Shown: positions 47,396 to 59,838 of the stretch, in pieces
Position numbering within the stretch: position 1 is the first letter of the stretch
How the letters are laid out: each line of letters opens with the position of its first letter
Assembly: GCF_900112675.1 (NCBI RefSeq)
Contig: NZ_FOMQ01000001.1
Location: 548,985-612,984 of the forward strand
From: Paracidovorax konjaci
GTDB lineage: Bacteria; Pseudomonadota; Gammaproteobacteria; Burkholderiales; Burkholderiaceae_C
Reading direction: 5' to 3'
DNA length: 64,000 bases
Translations under genes and position numbers: made by a program
Notes under the pieces: model-generated
Seen by the model: the letters and a program-made list of their open reading frames with translations, nothing else
What the model was told of the DNA's origin: nothing
The model's database searches: none

Positions 47396-48739
47396 ATGCC
47401 TGCAAGTACTTCTTCTGCCAGCCCGCAGCTCCCCTCCAAGCCTGTCAAACTGACCGCGGTCAAAGGCATGAATGACATCATGCCGCCCGATTCAGCCCGT
47501 TGGGAATGGCTGGAGCACAAAGTGCGGACATTGATGGGCGAATACGCATATCGAAATATGCGTACTCCCATCCTTGAACATTCTGCGTTATTCGTGCGGG
47601 GCATTGGCGAGGTGACCGACATCGTGGAAAAGGAAATGTATTCCTTCCAAGACCGTTCGGACAAATATGGAGACAACGACCATCTGGCCTTGCGGCCAGA
47701 AAATACTGCGGGCGTGGTGCGTGCTGCCATTGAGCACAACATGCTGTATGACGGCCCAAAGCGCCTTTGGTACATCGGGCCCATGTTTCGCAGGGAGAAA
47801 CCACAAAGAGGGCGCTTCCGGCAGTTTCATCAGATAGGTGCAGAGGCTTTGGGATTCGCAGGCCCTGATGTGGACGCAGAGTTGATCCTGATGGCCAATG
47901 CCCTTTGGAAATCCATAGGATTGACAGGCGTTCGTCTTGAGATCAATAGCCTTGGGCAACCCTCTGAGCGCGCTAAACATCGGCAAGAACTGATTGCACA
48001 CTTCGAGCAACACCTAGATGCTCTAGACGAAGACGCCAAGCGCCGCCTCTACACCAACCCGCTCCGCATTCTGGATACGAAAAATCCTGCGATGAAAGCG
48101 GTGGTGGAGTCAGCTCCACAGTTGATGAGCTTCCTGGGAGAGGAATCACTGGCGCATTTTCGCGGACTTCAGGCTATCTTGGATGCCAATGGAGTCGAGT
48201 ACACGATCAATCATCGGCTCGTACGCGGTCTTGATTACTACAACCTATCCGTATTTGAATTCGTCACTGATCGGCTGGGAGCGCAAGGGACTGTGTGCGC
48301 TGGTGGTCGATACGATCACCTGATCGCTCAGGTGGGAGGAAAGCCTGCTCCTGCTGTAGGGTGGGCCATCGGTGTAGAGCGTATTCTGGAATTGTTGAAG
48401 GAACAAGGTGTACCTATTCCTGAAAACGTACCGGACGTTTATGCCGTGGTGCCTGACGCCGCAGCTGCTCCTGTCGTGTTGCGTACTTTGCTGCTGTTGC
48501 GCGAAATGGGTGTGCGCGTCCAGATGCACGCTGCAGGCTCAGATGGCCAAGGCAGCTTCAAGTCTCAATTCAAGCGTGCAGATTCCAGTGGCGCTACCTA
48601 TGCGTTGATCTTCGGGTCCGATGAACTGGCGAAGGGAGCAGTCACCTTGAAGCCACTGCGAGACGCGGGGGCGGCGCAAGTGGAGCATCGCCTCGACGAA
48701 ATTTCTGTTTGGGCCCCCACCCTACAATCCTCCCGCTAA
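47396..48739 (+). CDS. hisS: Histidyl-tRNA synthetase
   Basis: 447 aa, class II synthetase charging tRNA-His. [20 protein letters not shown] at the start, motif 2 around [20 protein letters not shown], histidine-specific [20 protein letters not shown] and [10 protein letters not shown], motif 3 [19 protein letters not shown], and a C-terminal anticodon-binding domain. A HisZ paralogue lies 8.5 kb downstream. Start at 47396 by family length. Confidence 0.97.
   Translation: MPASTSSASPQLPSKPVKLTAVKGMNDIMPPDSARWEWLEHKVRTLMGEYAYRNMRTPILEHSALFVRGIGEVTDIVEKEMYSFQDRSDKYGDNDHLALRPENTAGVVRAAIEHNMLYDGPKRLWYIGPMFRREKPQRGRFRQFHQIGAEALGFAGPDVDAELILMANALWKSIGLTGVRLEINSLGQPSERAKHRQELIAHFEQHLDALDEDAKRRLYTNPLRILDTKNPAMKAVVESAPQLMSFLGEESLAHFRGLQAILDANGVEYTINHRLVRGLDYYNLSVFEFVTDRLGAQGTVCAGGRYDHLIAQVGGKPAPAVGWAIGVERILELLKEQGVPIPENVPDVYAVVPDAAAAPVVLRTLLLLREMGVRVQMHAAGSDGQGSFKSQFKRADSSGATYALIFGSDELAKGAVTLKPLRDAGAAQVEHRLDEISVWAPTLQSSR
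48723..48728 (+). promoter_or_regulatory. Candidate -10 box (CTACAATCC) upstream of yfgM
   Basis: TACAAT within CCTACAATCC at the end of hisS, 30 nt before the yfgM ATG. Third copy of the nonamer in the window. Confidence 0.4.
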
Positions 48740-48757
48740 TTCCGTCCCGAACCATCC

Positions 48758-49423
48758 ATGGCAAAACACCTCGACCTCGAAGAACAAGAGCAGATAGACC
48801 AACTCAAGCATTTCTGGAATGCCTGGGGAACATTGATCAGTGGAGTATTGGTCATAATTTTCGGTGGCATCGCTGCATGGAATGGCTACCAGTACTGGCA
48901 AAACCGACAGGCAGGGCAAGCTGCCGCATTGACGGATGCGGTGCAAGCTGCTGCGCTAGGGTCCGACCCCTCGCGCGCCACGCAGGTTTTTGATGACCTC
49001 AAGTCTCGGTATGGCGGCACCGTGCAGGCCGCACAAGCCGGGCTGCTGACCGCGAAAGCAATGATGGACTCCGGAAATGCGGAGGCGGCCAAGCCGGTTT
49101 TGCAGTGGCTGGCAGACAATGCTTCGGATGATGGGTACAAGGCGGTTGCAGCCCTTCGCCTCGCTGGCGTACTGATTGATCAGAAAGCCTACGACGAGGC
49201 ATTGTCTCGCCTTTCCGGTAAGTTCCCCGCGCAATTCGATGCCATGGTCGCAGACCGCAAGGGGGACGTTCTGGTTTTGCAGGGGAAAAAGGCAGAAGCG
49301 GTGAACGAATATCAGAAGGCCTATCAACGGCTTGAAGATGGAACTGAATACAGGCGTCTGGTCGAGGTGAAACTTGGTAGTCTGGGCGTTTTGTCGAATG
49401 CCGGCACGGAGACCGTAAAGTGA
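48758..49423 (+). CDS. yfgM: YfgM family ancillary SecYEG translocon subunit
   Basis: 221 aa. Inner-membrane protein with one N-terminal membrane segment (GTLISGVLVIIFGGIAAW, about residues 24-41) and a periplasmic TPR-like domain (DDLKSRYGGTVQAAQAGLLT, DKKAYDEALSRL-like repeats). It contacts SecYEG and chaperones for envelope proteins. N-terminal LDLEEQEQIDQLKHFWNAWG is the family mark. Its stop overlaps the bamB start (GTGA). Confidence 0.94.
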   Translation: MAKHLDLEEQEQIDQLKHFWNAWGTLISGVLVIIFGGIAAWNGYQYWQNRQAGQAAALTDAVQAAALGSDPSRATQVFDDLKSRYGGTVQAAQAGLLTAKAMMDSGNAEAAKPVLQWLADNASDDGYKAVAALRLAGVLIDQKAYDEALSRLSGKFPAQFDAMVADRKGDVLVLQGKKAEAVNEYQKAYQRLEDGTEYRRLVEVKLGSLGVLSNAGTETVK

Positions 49424-50592
49424 AGTCGCAGATTTTTTCATCTGGGGATGGGCGTTTTTTCTTTGGTTGCCGAATGCGCGTCACGGTGTTGGTTGCTACT
49501 GCCGTATTGCTTGGCGGTTGTTCGCTCTGGGGTGGACCAGCAAAACCCAAGCCTGCGGAGTTGGGCGCCGTGGTTCCAGTGATCGGTGTACGGCAGGCGT
49601 GGGCCTCGAAGATTGGTGAGATTGATCGCCTTCCTTTGGATGTCCATGTGAACGGCAACGTGGTGACTCTGGCGTCCGGTGCTGGAGCAATTGCCGCGAT
49701 TGATGCCCGTACAGGTGGCGATATCTGGCGTTCCACGGTCGGAGAACCGTTGTCAGCCGGCGTGGGAAGCGATGGCAAGTGGACGGCCGTCGTGACGCAG
49801 TCCAATCATTTGGCTGTGTATGCCGGTGGTCGCGAGATATGGCGGAAGCCCTTGTCTGCACAAGCTTACACAGCTCCTCTTGTTGCCGGTAATCGAATAT
49901 TTGTGCTGGCCGCCGATCGATCTCTTTCCGCGTATGACGCTGCGAATGGAATGCGTCTTTGGAATCAGCAGCGTCCTGGAGAGCCGCTCGTGTTGAGGCA
50001 GCAGGGATTGCTTACCACTGCGGGAGATACGCTGATAGCCGGTATGTCGGGAAGGATGGTTGGATTTAATCCCGACAACGGAACTGTGCGCTGGGAAGCC
50101 CCGTTGGCGAGTCCTCGGGGGACCAATGACGTAGAACGCTTGGTTGAATTGCTGGGGCGCGCCAGTCGTGACGGCGACAGCATCTGTGCTCGTGCTTACC
50201 TGGCTACGGTCGGCTGCGTTAATACAGCGCGTGGGGCTGTGGCGTGGACGCATCCAGCCAATGGAGTTGAAGGCATCCACGGGGATGGGTCGCTGCTGTT
50301 CGGCACAGAAAGCAACGGTACGGTCATTGCCTGGAATCGTGCCGATGGCGCGCAGGTGTGGACAGTCGACAAGTTGCGGTATCGCAAGCTTACGGCGCCG
50401 TTGCTGTTGGGGCGGTCAGTCGTTGTGGGTGATGACTCAGGGCTCGTCCACCTGCTGTCGCGTGATGACGGCTCGTTTCTTAACAGGTTGATGACCGATA
50501 GTTCGGGTGTGGCCACTGCACCCGTAGCAGTGGGAGACACGTTGGTGGTAGTGACTCGCAACGGCGGAATTTACGGATTTCGGCCTGAATGA
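49420..50592 (+). CDS. bamB: Outer membrane protein assembly factor BamB
   Basis: 390 aa. Lipoprotein of the Bam complex that inserts beta-barrel proteins. Lipobox LLGGC after a hydrophobic RVTVLVATAVLLGG. Eight-bladed PQQ-like propeller: AIDARTGGDIWRSTVGEPLS, YDAANGMRLWNQQRPGEPLV, FNPDNGTVRWEAPLA, AWNRADGAQVWTVDKL and FLNRLMTDSSGVATAPVAVG. GTG 49420 is coupled to yfgM; an internal ATG (RMRVTV) 18 codons later would give a tighter signal peptide. It leads into der, 31 nt downstream. Confidence 0.96.
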   Translation: MKSQIFSSGDGRFFFGCRMRVTVLVATAVLLGGCSLWGGPAKPKPAELGAVVPVIGVRQAWASKIGEIDRLPLDVHVNGNVVTLASGAGAIAAIDARTGGDIWRSTVGEPLSAGVGSDGKWTAVVTQSNHLAVYAGGREIWRKPLSAQAYTAPLVAGNRIFVLAADRSLSAYDAANGMRLWNQQRPGEPLVLRQQGLLTTAGDTLIAGMSGRMVGFNPDNGTVRWEAPLASPRGTNDVERLVELLGRASRDGDSICARAYLATVGCVNTARGAVAWTHPANGVEGIHGDGSLLFGTESNGTVIAWNRADGAQVWTVDKLRYRKLTAPLLLGRSVVVGDDSGLVHLLSRDDGSFLNRLMTDSSGVATAPVAVGDTLVVVTRNGGIYGFRPE

Positions 50593-50623
50593 GCAGCAGT
50601 AAGTCAAGCAGGGAAGTTTGGGC

Positions 50624-51964
50624 ATGAAGCCAGTCATCGCTTTGGTAGGACGCCCGAATGTGGGGAAGTCCACCTTGTTCAATCGACTTACGAAGTCACG
50701 CGATGCGATCGTTGCCGATTTCGCAGGACTTACCAGAGATCGACATTACGGTAACGGCAGGCTTGGGAAGCACGAATACATCGTCATCGACACTGGTGGC
50801 TTCGAGCCTGACGCTTCGTCCGGCATTTATCGCGAGATGGCCAAGCAGACTCAACAGGCAGTCGCGGAATCCGATGTGGTCATCTTCGTGGTTGATGCCC
50901 GTGCGGGCCTGTCTGCGCAAGACCATGACATAGCTAATTATTTGAGGCGGTTGGGCAAGCCATGCCTTCTCGTTGGGAACAAGGCCGAAGGCATGCAGGA
51001 GGGGGCTCAACTCGCGGAATTTTACGAATTGGGTCTGGGTGAAATCTATCCTGTGTCGGCCGCTCACGGTCAAGGCATACGGGGTCTGCTAGAAGCGGCT
51101 CTCGAGTGCCTGCAACTGCCCGAACCCGAAGATGAATCGGTACAGGCTGACAAGTCAGTGAGGTTGGCTGTCGCTGGCAGGCCCAATGTCGGCAAGTCCA
51201 CCTTGATCAACACATGGTTGGGTGAAGAGCGGTTGGTCGCTTTTGACATGCCGGGCACCACTCGTGACGCTATCTCTGTTCCGTTTGAGCGGAATGGTCA
51301 GCGGTTTGAACTCATAGATACGGCAGGCTTACGCCGCAAGGGGAAGGTGTTTGAAGCCATTGAGAAGTTCTCGGTGGTGAAAACTCTCCAGGCTATCGAG
51401 TCCGCTAACGTGGTACTGCTCCTGCTTGACGCGACTCAAGGCGTGACGGACCAGGACGCGCATATTGCTGGATACATTCTTGAGAGCGGGCGAGCTGTGG
51501 TGCTCGCGGTGAACAAGTGGGATGCCATAGATGAGTACGGACGACAACTGCTTGAACGGTCTATAGAGACACGCCTGTCTTTCCTCAAATTCGCATCTTT
51601 GCATTTCATTTCAGCTAAAAAGAGGCAAGGACTTGGTCCTCTATGGACCTCCATAGTTCAAGCTCACAAGGCCGCAACGTGCAAGATGCCGACTCCTGTG
51701 CTTACCCGCCTACTTTTGGAGGCGGTTCAGTTCCAGGCGCCTAAACGTGCAGGAATGTTTCGGCCGAAGATGAGATATGCCCACCAAGGAGGGATGAATC
51801 CTCCTGTGATTGTTGTGCACGGCAATTCATTGGAGCACGTCACGGATGCATACAAACGTTTCCTCGAGGGCCGGTTCCGCAAGGAGTTCGACCTTGTCGG
51901 AACTCCCTTACGTATTGAAATGAAGACCTCGCGCAACCCCTTTGCCGATGGTGCTGAGCCGTAG
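50624..51964 (+). CDS. der: Ribosome-associated GTPase Der (EngA)
   Basis: 446 aa. Tandem G-domain GTPase needed for 50S assembly. Two P-loops: [20 protein letters not shown] (residues 5-24) and [17 protein letters not shown], two switch regions ([17 protein letters not shown]), NKAEG and [10 protein letters not shown], and a KH-like C-terminal domain ([20 protein letters not shown]). Start ATG 50624 follows AGGGA, two codons after a TTG that could also serve. Confidence 0.97.
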   Translation: MKPVIALVGRPNVGKSTLFNRLTKSRDAIVADFAGLTRDRHYGNGRLGKHEYIVIDTGGFEPDASSGIYREMAKQTQQAVAESDVVIFVVDARAGLSAQDHDIANYLRRLGKPCLLVGNKAEGMQEGAQLAEFYELGLGEIYPVSAAHGQGIRGLLEAALECLQLPEPEDESVQADKSVRLAVAGRPNVGKSTLINTWLGEERLVAFDMPGTTRDAISVPFERNGQRFELIDTAGLRRKGKVFEAIEKFSVVKTLQAIESANVVLLLLDATQGVTDQDAHIAGYILESGRAVVLAVNKWDAIDEYGRQLLERSIETRLSFLKFASLHFISAKKRQGLGPLWTSIVQAHKAATCKMPTPVLTRLLLEAVQFQAPKRAGMFRPKMRYAHQGGMNPPVIVVHGNSLEHVTDAYKRFLEGRFRKEFDLVGTPLRIEMKTSRNPFADGAEP

Positions 51965-52059
51965 GTCAATGCCTCATGAATTCCCTGCATTGTCGAACTT
52001 GACTAAAGGCTGTGGTAAGGTGCAGCTTTACAACAATATTCCTGAACACGGAGAATATC

Positions 52060-52311
52060 GTGAGCAACAAAGGCCAACTTCTTCAAGATCCCTTCCTCAA
52101 CGCACTGCGCCGTGAGCATGTGCCTGTATCCATCTACCTTGTGAATGGCATCAAGCTGCAAGGACAGATCGAATCTTTCGATCAGTACGTAGTTCTGTTG
52201 CGAAACACTGTGACGCAGATGGTCTATAAACATGCTATCTCTACCATAGTTCCAGGGCGAGCTGTTAATTTTTCAACAGTTGAATCAACGGACGCTGATC
52301 TTGGCAATTAA
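52060..52311 (+). CDS. hfq: RNA chaperone Hfq
   Basis: 83 aa. Hexameric Sm-like protein that pairs small RNAs with mRNAs. GTG start at 52060 with CGGAG 7 nt upstream gives the normal family N-terminus [20 protein letters not shown]. Sm1 ([20 protein letters not shown]) and Sm2 ([12 protein letters not shown], with the YKH motif) are intact. The C-terminal tail is short. It is followed by hflX, hflK and hflC as in many proteobacteria. Confidence 0.98.
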   Translation: MSNKGQLLQDPFLNALRREHVPVSIYLVNGIKLQGQIESFDQYVVLLRNTVTQMVYKHAISTIVPGRAVNFSTVESTDADLGN

Positions 52312-52346
52312 GACTTGTGTAGATTCATCCGGGTGGCACCAACGCT

Positions 52347-53543
52347 GTGCCTGACGCGGCCTTGAGTTCTTTCGAAGATTTCGACAAACGTTCCACTCCC
52401 GTCATTTTGGTGGGGGTGGATTTTGGCCTTCCAAATTTTGATGCGGCTCTGGATGAGCTTGGATTGCTTGCGGAAACCGCTGGCCTGTCCCCGGTTGCTC
52501 GGCTGACTTGTAAAAGAAAGGCGCCCGACGCGGCACTTTTTGTAGGCAGCGGAAAAGCCGATGAAATTCTCACCCTTGCTCAGTTGCATGGTGCGGCAGA
52601 GGTTCTCTTTGACCAATCGCTTAGTCCCGCGCAACAACGGAATCTTGAGCGCCATCTTCAGTTGCCGGTAAATGACCGAACGTTGCTCATATTGGAAATA
52701 TTTGCGCAACGAGCTCGGAGTCACGAGGGAAAATTGCAAGTTGATCTGGCGCGCTTGCAATACCTCAGTACCCGATTAGTTCGCCGTTGGTCTCACTTGG
52801 AGCGTCAACGAGGAGGAATTGGAACTCGAGGGGGGCCGGGCGAAACCCAGATCGAGTTGGATCGCCGGATGATTAGCGATTCCATCAAGCGAACTAAAGA
52901 ACGACTTCAAAAAGTCAAACGTCAACGCTTAACTCAGCGGCGCCAACGCGAACGCAAGCATACCTTCAACATTTCGCTGGTGGGATACACGAACTCGGGC
53001 AAGTCCACGTTGTTTAATGCTTTGGTTAAAGCTAGGACTTATGCGGCCGATCAGCTGTTTGCCACGCTGGATACTACAACGCGCCAACTCTATTTAGGTG
53101 AATCCGGAGGAATGGCCTCCCTCTCCGACACCGTAGGTTTTATCCGGGACATCCCCCATGGATTGGTGGATGCGTTCCAGGCAACTTTACAAGAGGCAGT
53201 TGATGCAGATCTGCTTCTGCATGTGGTAGATGCGTCTAATCCAACCTTTCCGGAGCAGATGGCTGAGGTAGAAAAGGTCTTAAAAGAAATCGGGGCTGAC
53301 CATATAGATCAGATCCTGGTCTTCAATAAGCTGGACCTCGTACCTATTGACCAATATCCAAATAGCTTACGGGAAACCTATGAACGGGATGGGCAGCAAT
53401 GGGTGCGATTATCAGTCAGCGCACGTAATGGCACCGGATTGTCTGGCCTGCGAGAGCAATTGGCACTCGCCGCGACGTATGCTAGGAAAGCTTTGGAAAA
53501 CCCCTTAGTGCTGAACTTGAATTCCCACGATATTAGGACCTAG
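52347..53543 (+). CDS. hflX: Ribosome-splitting GTPase HflX
   Basis: 398 aa. N-terminal HflX domain (ALFVGSGKADEILTLAQLHG, VNDRTLLILEIFAQRARSHE, GIGTRGGPGETQIELDRRMI) followed by the G domain: SLVGYTNSGKSTLFNAL, TLDTTTRQLYLG, SDTVGFIRDIPHGLVDAFQA and NKLDLV. GTG 52347 has no obvious ribosome site; it lies 35 nt after hfq, so reinitiation is plausible. Composition is clearly less GC-rich than in genes left of 36,000. Confidence 0.96.
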   Translation: MPDAALSSFEDFDKRSTPVILVGVDFGLPNFDAALDELGLLAETAGLSPVARLTCKRKAPDAALFVGSGKADEILTLAQLHGAAEVLFDQSLSPAQQRNLERHLQLPVNDRTLLILEIFAQRARSHEGKLQVDLARLQYLSTRLVRRWSHLERQRGGIGTRGGPGETQIELDRRMISDSIKRTKERLQKVKRQRLTQRRQRERKHTFNISLVGYTNSGKSTLFNALVKARTYAADQLFATLDTTTRQLYLGESGGMASLSDTVGFIRDIPHGLVDAFQATLQEAVDADLLLHVVDASNPTFPEQMAEVEKVLKEIGADHIDQILVFNKLDLVPIDQYPNSLRETYERDGQQWVRLSVSARNGTGLSGLREQLALAATYARKALENPLVLNLNSHDIRT

Positions 53544-53592
53544 TAGGCACAATGTCGGGAGTCCATTTTTTCGCGAAAAAGAGATCTATCGC

Positions 53593-54945
53593 ATGAATCA
53601 TCCTTTCAAAGCCCGGCGTTGGGCGTTTTTGCCTGAACGTTTGCAGGGAGTATTCAACTTGAATGATCCGCGTTGGGGTCGTGGTGACGATAAGGCAGAC
53701 GGTACTAGTCGCCCTGATCCTGATCAGTCCGCTAAGCCCTCTGGCGGGCGGGGAAATGAGTCCCAAAGTCAGCCCCCAGATCTTGATGAGCTGTGGCGAG
53801 ATCTCAATCGGAAGCTGGCAGGGCTCTTCGGGGGGCGTAATGGAGGAGGAAAGGGGCCATCAAATGGAACTCCTGGAGGTTTTCAACCAGACATGAAAAA
53901 CACAGGAATAGGCGTGGGGTTGATTGCCGCCGTGGCGTTATTGATTTGGCTCGGTTCTGGTTTTTTTATAGTGCAGGAGGGGCAGCAGGCCGTTATTACT
54001 CAGTTCGGTAGATACAAAAGCACCGTCAATGCTGGGTTTAATTGGCGACTTCCTTATCCTATTCAACGTCATGAACTCGTATTCGTAACTCAGATACGCT
54101 CAGCTGACGTTGGTAGGGATAGTGTTATCAAAAGCACGGGCCTACGTGAATCAGCCATGCTTACCGAGGATGAGAACATAGTAGAAATCAAGTTCGCTGT
54201 GCAATACCGGTTGAGCGATGCGCGGGCTTGGCTTTTTGAAAGCCGCAATCCCGCTGACGCAGTGGTTCAGGCTGCAGAAACAGCTGTTAGAGAAATTGTG
54301 GGAAAGATGCGAATGGACACCGCTCTTGCAGAAGAGCGTGATCAAATCGCGCCGCGTGTGCGCGCCCTGATGCAAACGATACTTGATCGCTACAAAGTGG
54401 GTGTAGAAGTCGTGGGAATTAATTTGCAGCAGGGCGGGGTAAGACCACCCGAGCAAGTTCAAGCTGCTTTTGACGATGTTTTAAAAGCAGGGCAAGAGCG
54501 AGAGCGGGCAAAAAACGAGGCTCAAGCCTATGCCAATGATGTAGTGCCGCGCGCAGTTGGCTCCGCCTCCAGATTGACTGAGGAGGCCGCTGCGTATAAG
54601 GCTCGGATTGTGGCGCAAGCGCAAGGGGATGCGCAGCGTTTTGCTTCGGTACTTTCTGAGTATCAAAAAGCACCTCAGGTTACACGTGATCGTATGTATA
54701 TTGAGGCCATGCAGCAAATCTATTCGAACGTCACTAAGGTCTTGATCGATTCTCGGCAAGGTTCAAACTTGCTGTACCTTCCGTTGGATAAGATTATGCA
54801 GAATGTAGCTCAAGGCGGCATTGCTGCTGCACCAGAGGTTGTTCCTACGGCCCCTGCATCCGCCTCTTCCGGCGTTGCGCAACCATTTTCGGTAGACCCA
54901 CGAGCACGCGACACGAGTCGTACTCGAGATCGCGAAGTTCGATAA
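53593..54945 (+). CDS. hflK: FtsH protease modulator HflK
   Basis: 450 aa. SPFH/prohibitin-type inner-membrane protein that cages FtsH with HflC. A Gly/Pro-rich cytoplasmic N-terminus, one membrane segment (GVGLIAAVALLIWLGSGFFI, about residues 109-128), then the periplasmic SPFH domain (QEGQQAVITQFGRYKSTVNA, NIVEIKFAVQYRLSDARAWL) and a coiled-coil stretch (AGQERERAKNEAQAYANDVV). The C-terminal tail is Pro/Ala-rich. It is followed 13 nt later by hflC. Confidence 0.96.
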   Translation: MNHPFKARRWAFLPERLQGVFNLNDPRWGRGDDKADGTSRPDPDQSAKPSGGRGNESQSQPPDLDELWRDLNRKLAGLFGGRNGGGKGPSNGTPGGFQPDMKNTGIGVGLIAAVALLIWLGSGFFIVQEGQQAVITQFGRYKSTVNAGFNWRLPYPIQRHELVFVTQIRSADVGRDSVIKSTGLRESAMLTEDENIVEIKFAVQYRLSDARAWLFESRNPADAVVQAAETAVREIVGKMRMDTALAEERDQIAPRVRALMQTILDRYKVGVEVVGINLQQGGVRPPEQVQAAFDDVLKAGQERERAKNEAQAYANDVVPRAVGSASRLTEEAAAYKARIVAQAQGDAQRFASVLSEYQKAPQVTRDRMYIEAMQQIYSNVTKVLIDSRQGSNLLYLPLDKIMQNVAQGGIAAAPEVVPTAPASASSGVAQPFSVDPRARDTSRTRDREVR

Positions 54946-54958
54946 GAGAGGGAAGTTT

Positions 54959-55855
54959 ATGAATAAAGTTGGATTTATTTTATCTTCCCTGCTGATTGTT
55001 CTTGCATTGCTGAGCTCGGTATTGTTCGTTGTAGATCAGCGTCAGTTCGGTGTTGTTTATCAGTTGGGTCAGATCAAGGAGGTTATTACTGAGCCTGGTT
55101 TGAACTTTAAGTTGCCTCCACCATTTCAAAATGTGAGATATATCGATAAGCGTTTGCTTACGCTTGACAGCACGGATACTGAATCTATGCTGACGGCTGA
55201 GAAGCAACGTGTTGTTATTGATTGGTATGTTCGCTGGAGAATTTCGGATCCGTCTGAATATATTAGAAATGTCGGATTGGATGAGAATTCTGGTGCCTTG
55301 CAGTTAAATCGCGTTGTGCGAAACGCTTTTCAAGAAGAGGTGAATCGTAGGACTGTAAAAGAACTCCTCTCTCTAAAACGTGATGCATTGATGTCTGACG
55401 TTAAGCGAGAAGTGCTTGAAGTAGTTAAAGGTTCAAAGCCGTGGGGCGTGGACGTGGTAGATGTTCGCATCACACGGGTTGATTACGTTGAAGCCATCAC
55501 TGAGTCGGTGTACAGGCGAATGGAGGCTGAGCGTAAACGCGTAGCGAATGAGTTGCGCTCGACTGGTGCGGCAGAAGGTGAAAAAATCCGTGCCGATGCC
55601 GATCGCCAAAGAGAAATAACCATTGCCAACGCGTACCGGGATGCACAAAAGATTAAGGGTGAGGGTGATGCGGAAGCAGCACGTGTTTATGCGGAAGCAT
55701 TTGGAAGGGATCCTCAGTTTGCTCAGTTTTATCGAAGTTTGGAGGCGTATAAATCCAGCATGAGTAAGAAGAGTGACGTCGTGATTGTTGATCCATCGGC
55801 GACTGATTTTTTTAAAAACTTTCGTGGGGCAGCTTCGAGCCCTGCAAGGAATTGA
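54959..55855 (+). CDS. hflC: FtsH protease modulator HflC
   Basis: 298 aa. Partner of HflK. N-terminal membrane anchor (FILSSLLIVLALLSSVLFVV), SPFH domain (QRQFGVVYQLGQIKEVITEP, RVVIDWYVRWRISDPSEYIR) and coiled coil with ERKRVANELRSTGAAEGEKI and the family DPQFAQFYRSLEAYKSSM near the end. It is AT-rich for this genome. Strong ribosome site GAGGGAAG before 54959. Confidence 0.97.
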   Translation: MNKVGFILSSLLIVLALLSSVLFVVDQRQFGVVYQLGQIKEVITEPGLNFKLPPPFQNVRYIDKRLLTLDSTDTESMLTAEKQRVVIDWYVRWRISDPSEYIRNVGLDENSGALQLNRVVRNAFQEEVNRRTVKELLSLKRDALMSDVKREVLEVVKGSKPWGVDVVDVRITRVDYVEAITESVYRRMEAERKRVANELRSTGAAEGEKIRADADRQREITIANAYRDAQKIKGEGDAEAARVYAEAFGRDPQFAQFYRSLEAYKSSMSKKSDVVIVDPSATDFFKNFRGAASSPARN

Positions 55856-56129
55856 ATGCTGGGGTGCATGGCGTGCCTGATTGCTTTTACATTGCCGAGC
55901 GGCGCTTTACGGTTGCGATGAGCATTTCGGGGCACTGACTGGCTAGTCAAATACTTGATCAAGCCCACCATTCCACATCGATCGCAACAATCCTTGATGA
56001 AAGTGGCCTGCGCCTTTACCGTGCTATTGTTGAGTTGCTGGGCCTGAGGTTTTGGAGTGTTACTTAGGCTATTTGAAAGACTCTCAAGCTGCTGATCCGC
56101 CTTGCGCTTTGTCGATGGACTGCACTCCG
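55856..56129. other. Unassigned gap between hflC and an IS remnant
   Basis: No gene recognised on either strand. In related genomes I would expect a small DUF2065 gene after hflC, but no such protein can be read here; it may have been lost when the insertion element arrived. Confidence 0.4.
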
Positions 56130-56146
56130 TATCTGCAGACACCGAA

Positions 56147-56750
56147 TCACCCTTGGCTTATAGAATCTCTTTGCTGCCGGAACTCACGCGGGAGCGGTAC
56201 TCAGGACGCTACGCGGATGGTGCCCGTTGTAGTGTTCGAAGGCGAGTCCGAGGCTGTGCACGGCTGTGCGCGCATCCAGCTTGAGCATGAAGCGATATAG
56301 TCGCGCTTCATCGTCGTGACGAACGATTCGGCAATGCCGTTGCGCTGAGGCCAGCATACCGGCGTCATCAGTGGCTCCAGGCCGATATCCAACGCGAAGG
56401 CATGCGTGTGGGAGGCGATGTAGGGCGCACCGTTGTCGGTCGGCCATTCGATCGGCTTCCGGGGCAGTGAATGCCAAACCGGTGCTCCACCGCCGCCAGC
56501 ATAACGTCACGCACGATGTCGCCGGTCTGCGCTCCGGTAGTTGCCGCCTAAGTCATGGCCTCGCGATCACAGCAGTCCAGCGCGAACGTGGCACGCACCG
56601 GCTCGCTTTTTCGCATCGAAACTCGAAGCCATCGGAACACCAGCGCCGATTGCTCGCGTCGAGCGCGCTCTGCCGAGGACGTCACAGATAGGCTTCATCT
56701 GTCGTCCTTCGGAAGCAAGGGAGAGCACGCAATCCAGTTCTTTGTTTGGC
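56147..56750 (-). pseudogene. IS3-family transposase orfB remnant
   Basis: Pieces of a DDE integrase spread over several frames: WCSDGFEF-like text near the start, PRKPIEWPTDNGAPY, IGLEPLMTPVCWPQRNGIAE, SFVTTMKRDYI and FMLKLDARTAVHSLGLAFEH, NGHHPRSVLS. They follow the usual orfB order but need several frameshifts, and the middle is deleted. Not functional. Confidence 0.8.
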
Positions 56751-57090
56751 CTATTCAACCGCTTCCTTCAGGATCCCCTTCTCCAGCGTCTTCTTGCCGA
56801 ACACCCGATGCAGGGCCTTGATCTCCTGAAGCGCTTGGCCAGCTCGGAGGCGGGTACCAGGGCTTCGGCTGCGGAGACGGCCGACAGGGTGCCTGCCTGG
56901 TGCAGCTCGCGCCACTGGAACAGCTGGTTCGGGTTCACCGCATGGCGCCGGGCCACCATTGACACCGAGTTCCAACTCATAGCTCACGCACCATCTGCAG
57001 CTAGTCCTGCAGCGACCAGCGTCGGCGCCGCTCGGGACGGACTGCCTCCAGTGCGCTCTCCATCTTCGTCTCAGTCATCAACACAGTCAT
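56751..57090 (-). pseudogene. IS3-family transposase orfA remnant
   Basis: Start MTVLMTETKMESALEAVRPE, then an in-frame stop and frameshifts. Helix-turn-helix text VSMVARRHAVNPNQLFQWRE and LHQAGTLSAVSAAEALVPAS, then the leucine-zipper part KTLEKGILKEAVE. Clearly orfA of the IS2-like group, but broken. Confidence 0.8.
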
Positions 57091-57202
57091 ACGCCTAACT
57101 TTTATCTTAGGTGGGTGACTGTGTCCGCAGATTCAGAGCGCCGTTCCAGGGGGCGCAGCCTAACACTACCTCATCGGCACGGAAGCAGTCCAAGACAAAC
57201 AC

Positions 57203-57229
57203 TTGTTGGAGTGTCGAGGCCGGTAGAAT
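57203..57229 (+). promoter_or_regulatory. Candidate promoter for hisZ-purA
   Basis: TTGTTG (57203) and TAGAAT (57224-57229) with a 15-nt spacer, 27 nt before the hisZ start and just outside the IS remnant. Spacing is short. Confidence 0.4.
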
Positions 57230-57256
57230 CACGCTTTTAGCACGGGTTTCTTTCTT

Positions 57257-59801
<2,545 letters not shown>

Positions 59802-59838
59802 TAATATATTAAATAATTCAACTGATGGCGGTATTAAA

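Larger units (their letters stand above)
56130..57136 (-). mobile_element. Degraded IS3-family (IS2-like) insertion sequence with both ends
   Basis: About 1.0 kb between imperfect inverted ends: TATCTGCAGACACCGAATCA at 56130 and the inverted TGACTGTGTCCGCAGATTCA near 57136. Inside, on the minus strand, are broken orfA and orfB. An intact element would be nearer 1.3 kb, so internal sequence has been lost. It separates hflC from hisZ. Confidence 0.75.

Noticed and set aside
55729..56142. 137-codon minus-strand frame over the end of hflC
   Set aside because: Overlaps the hflC coding region in antisense and has no family resemblance.
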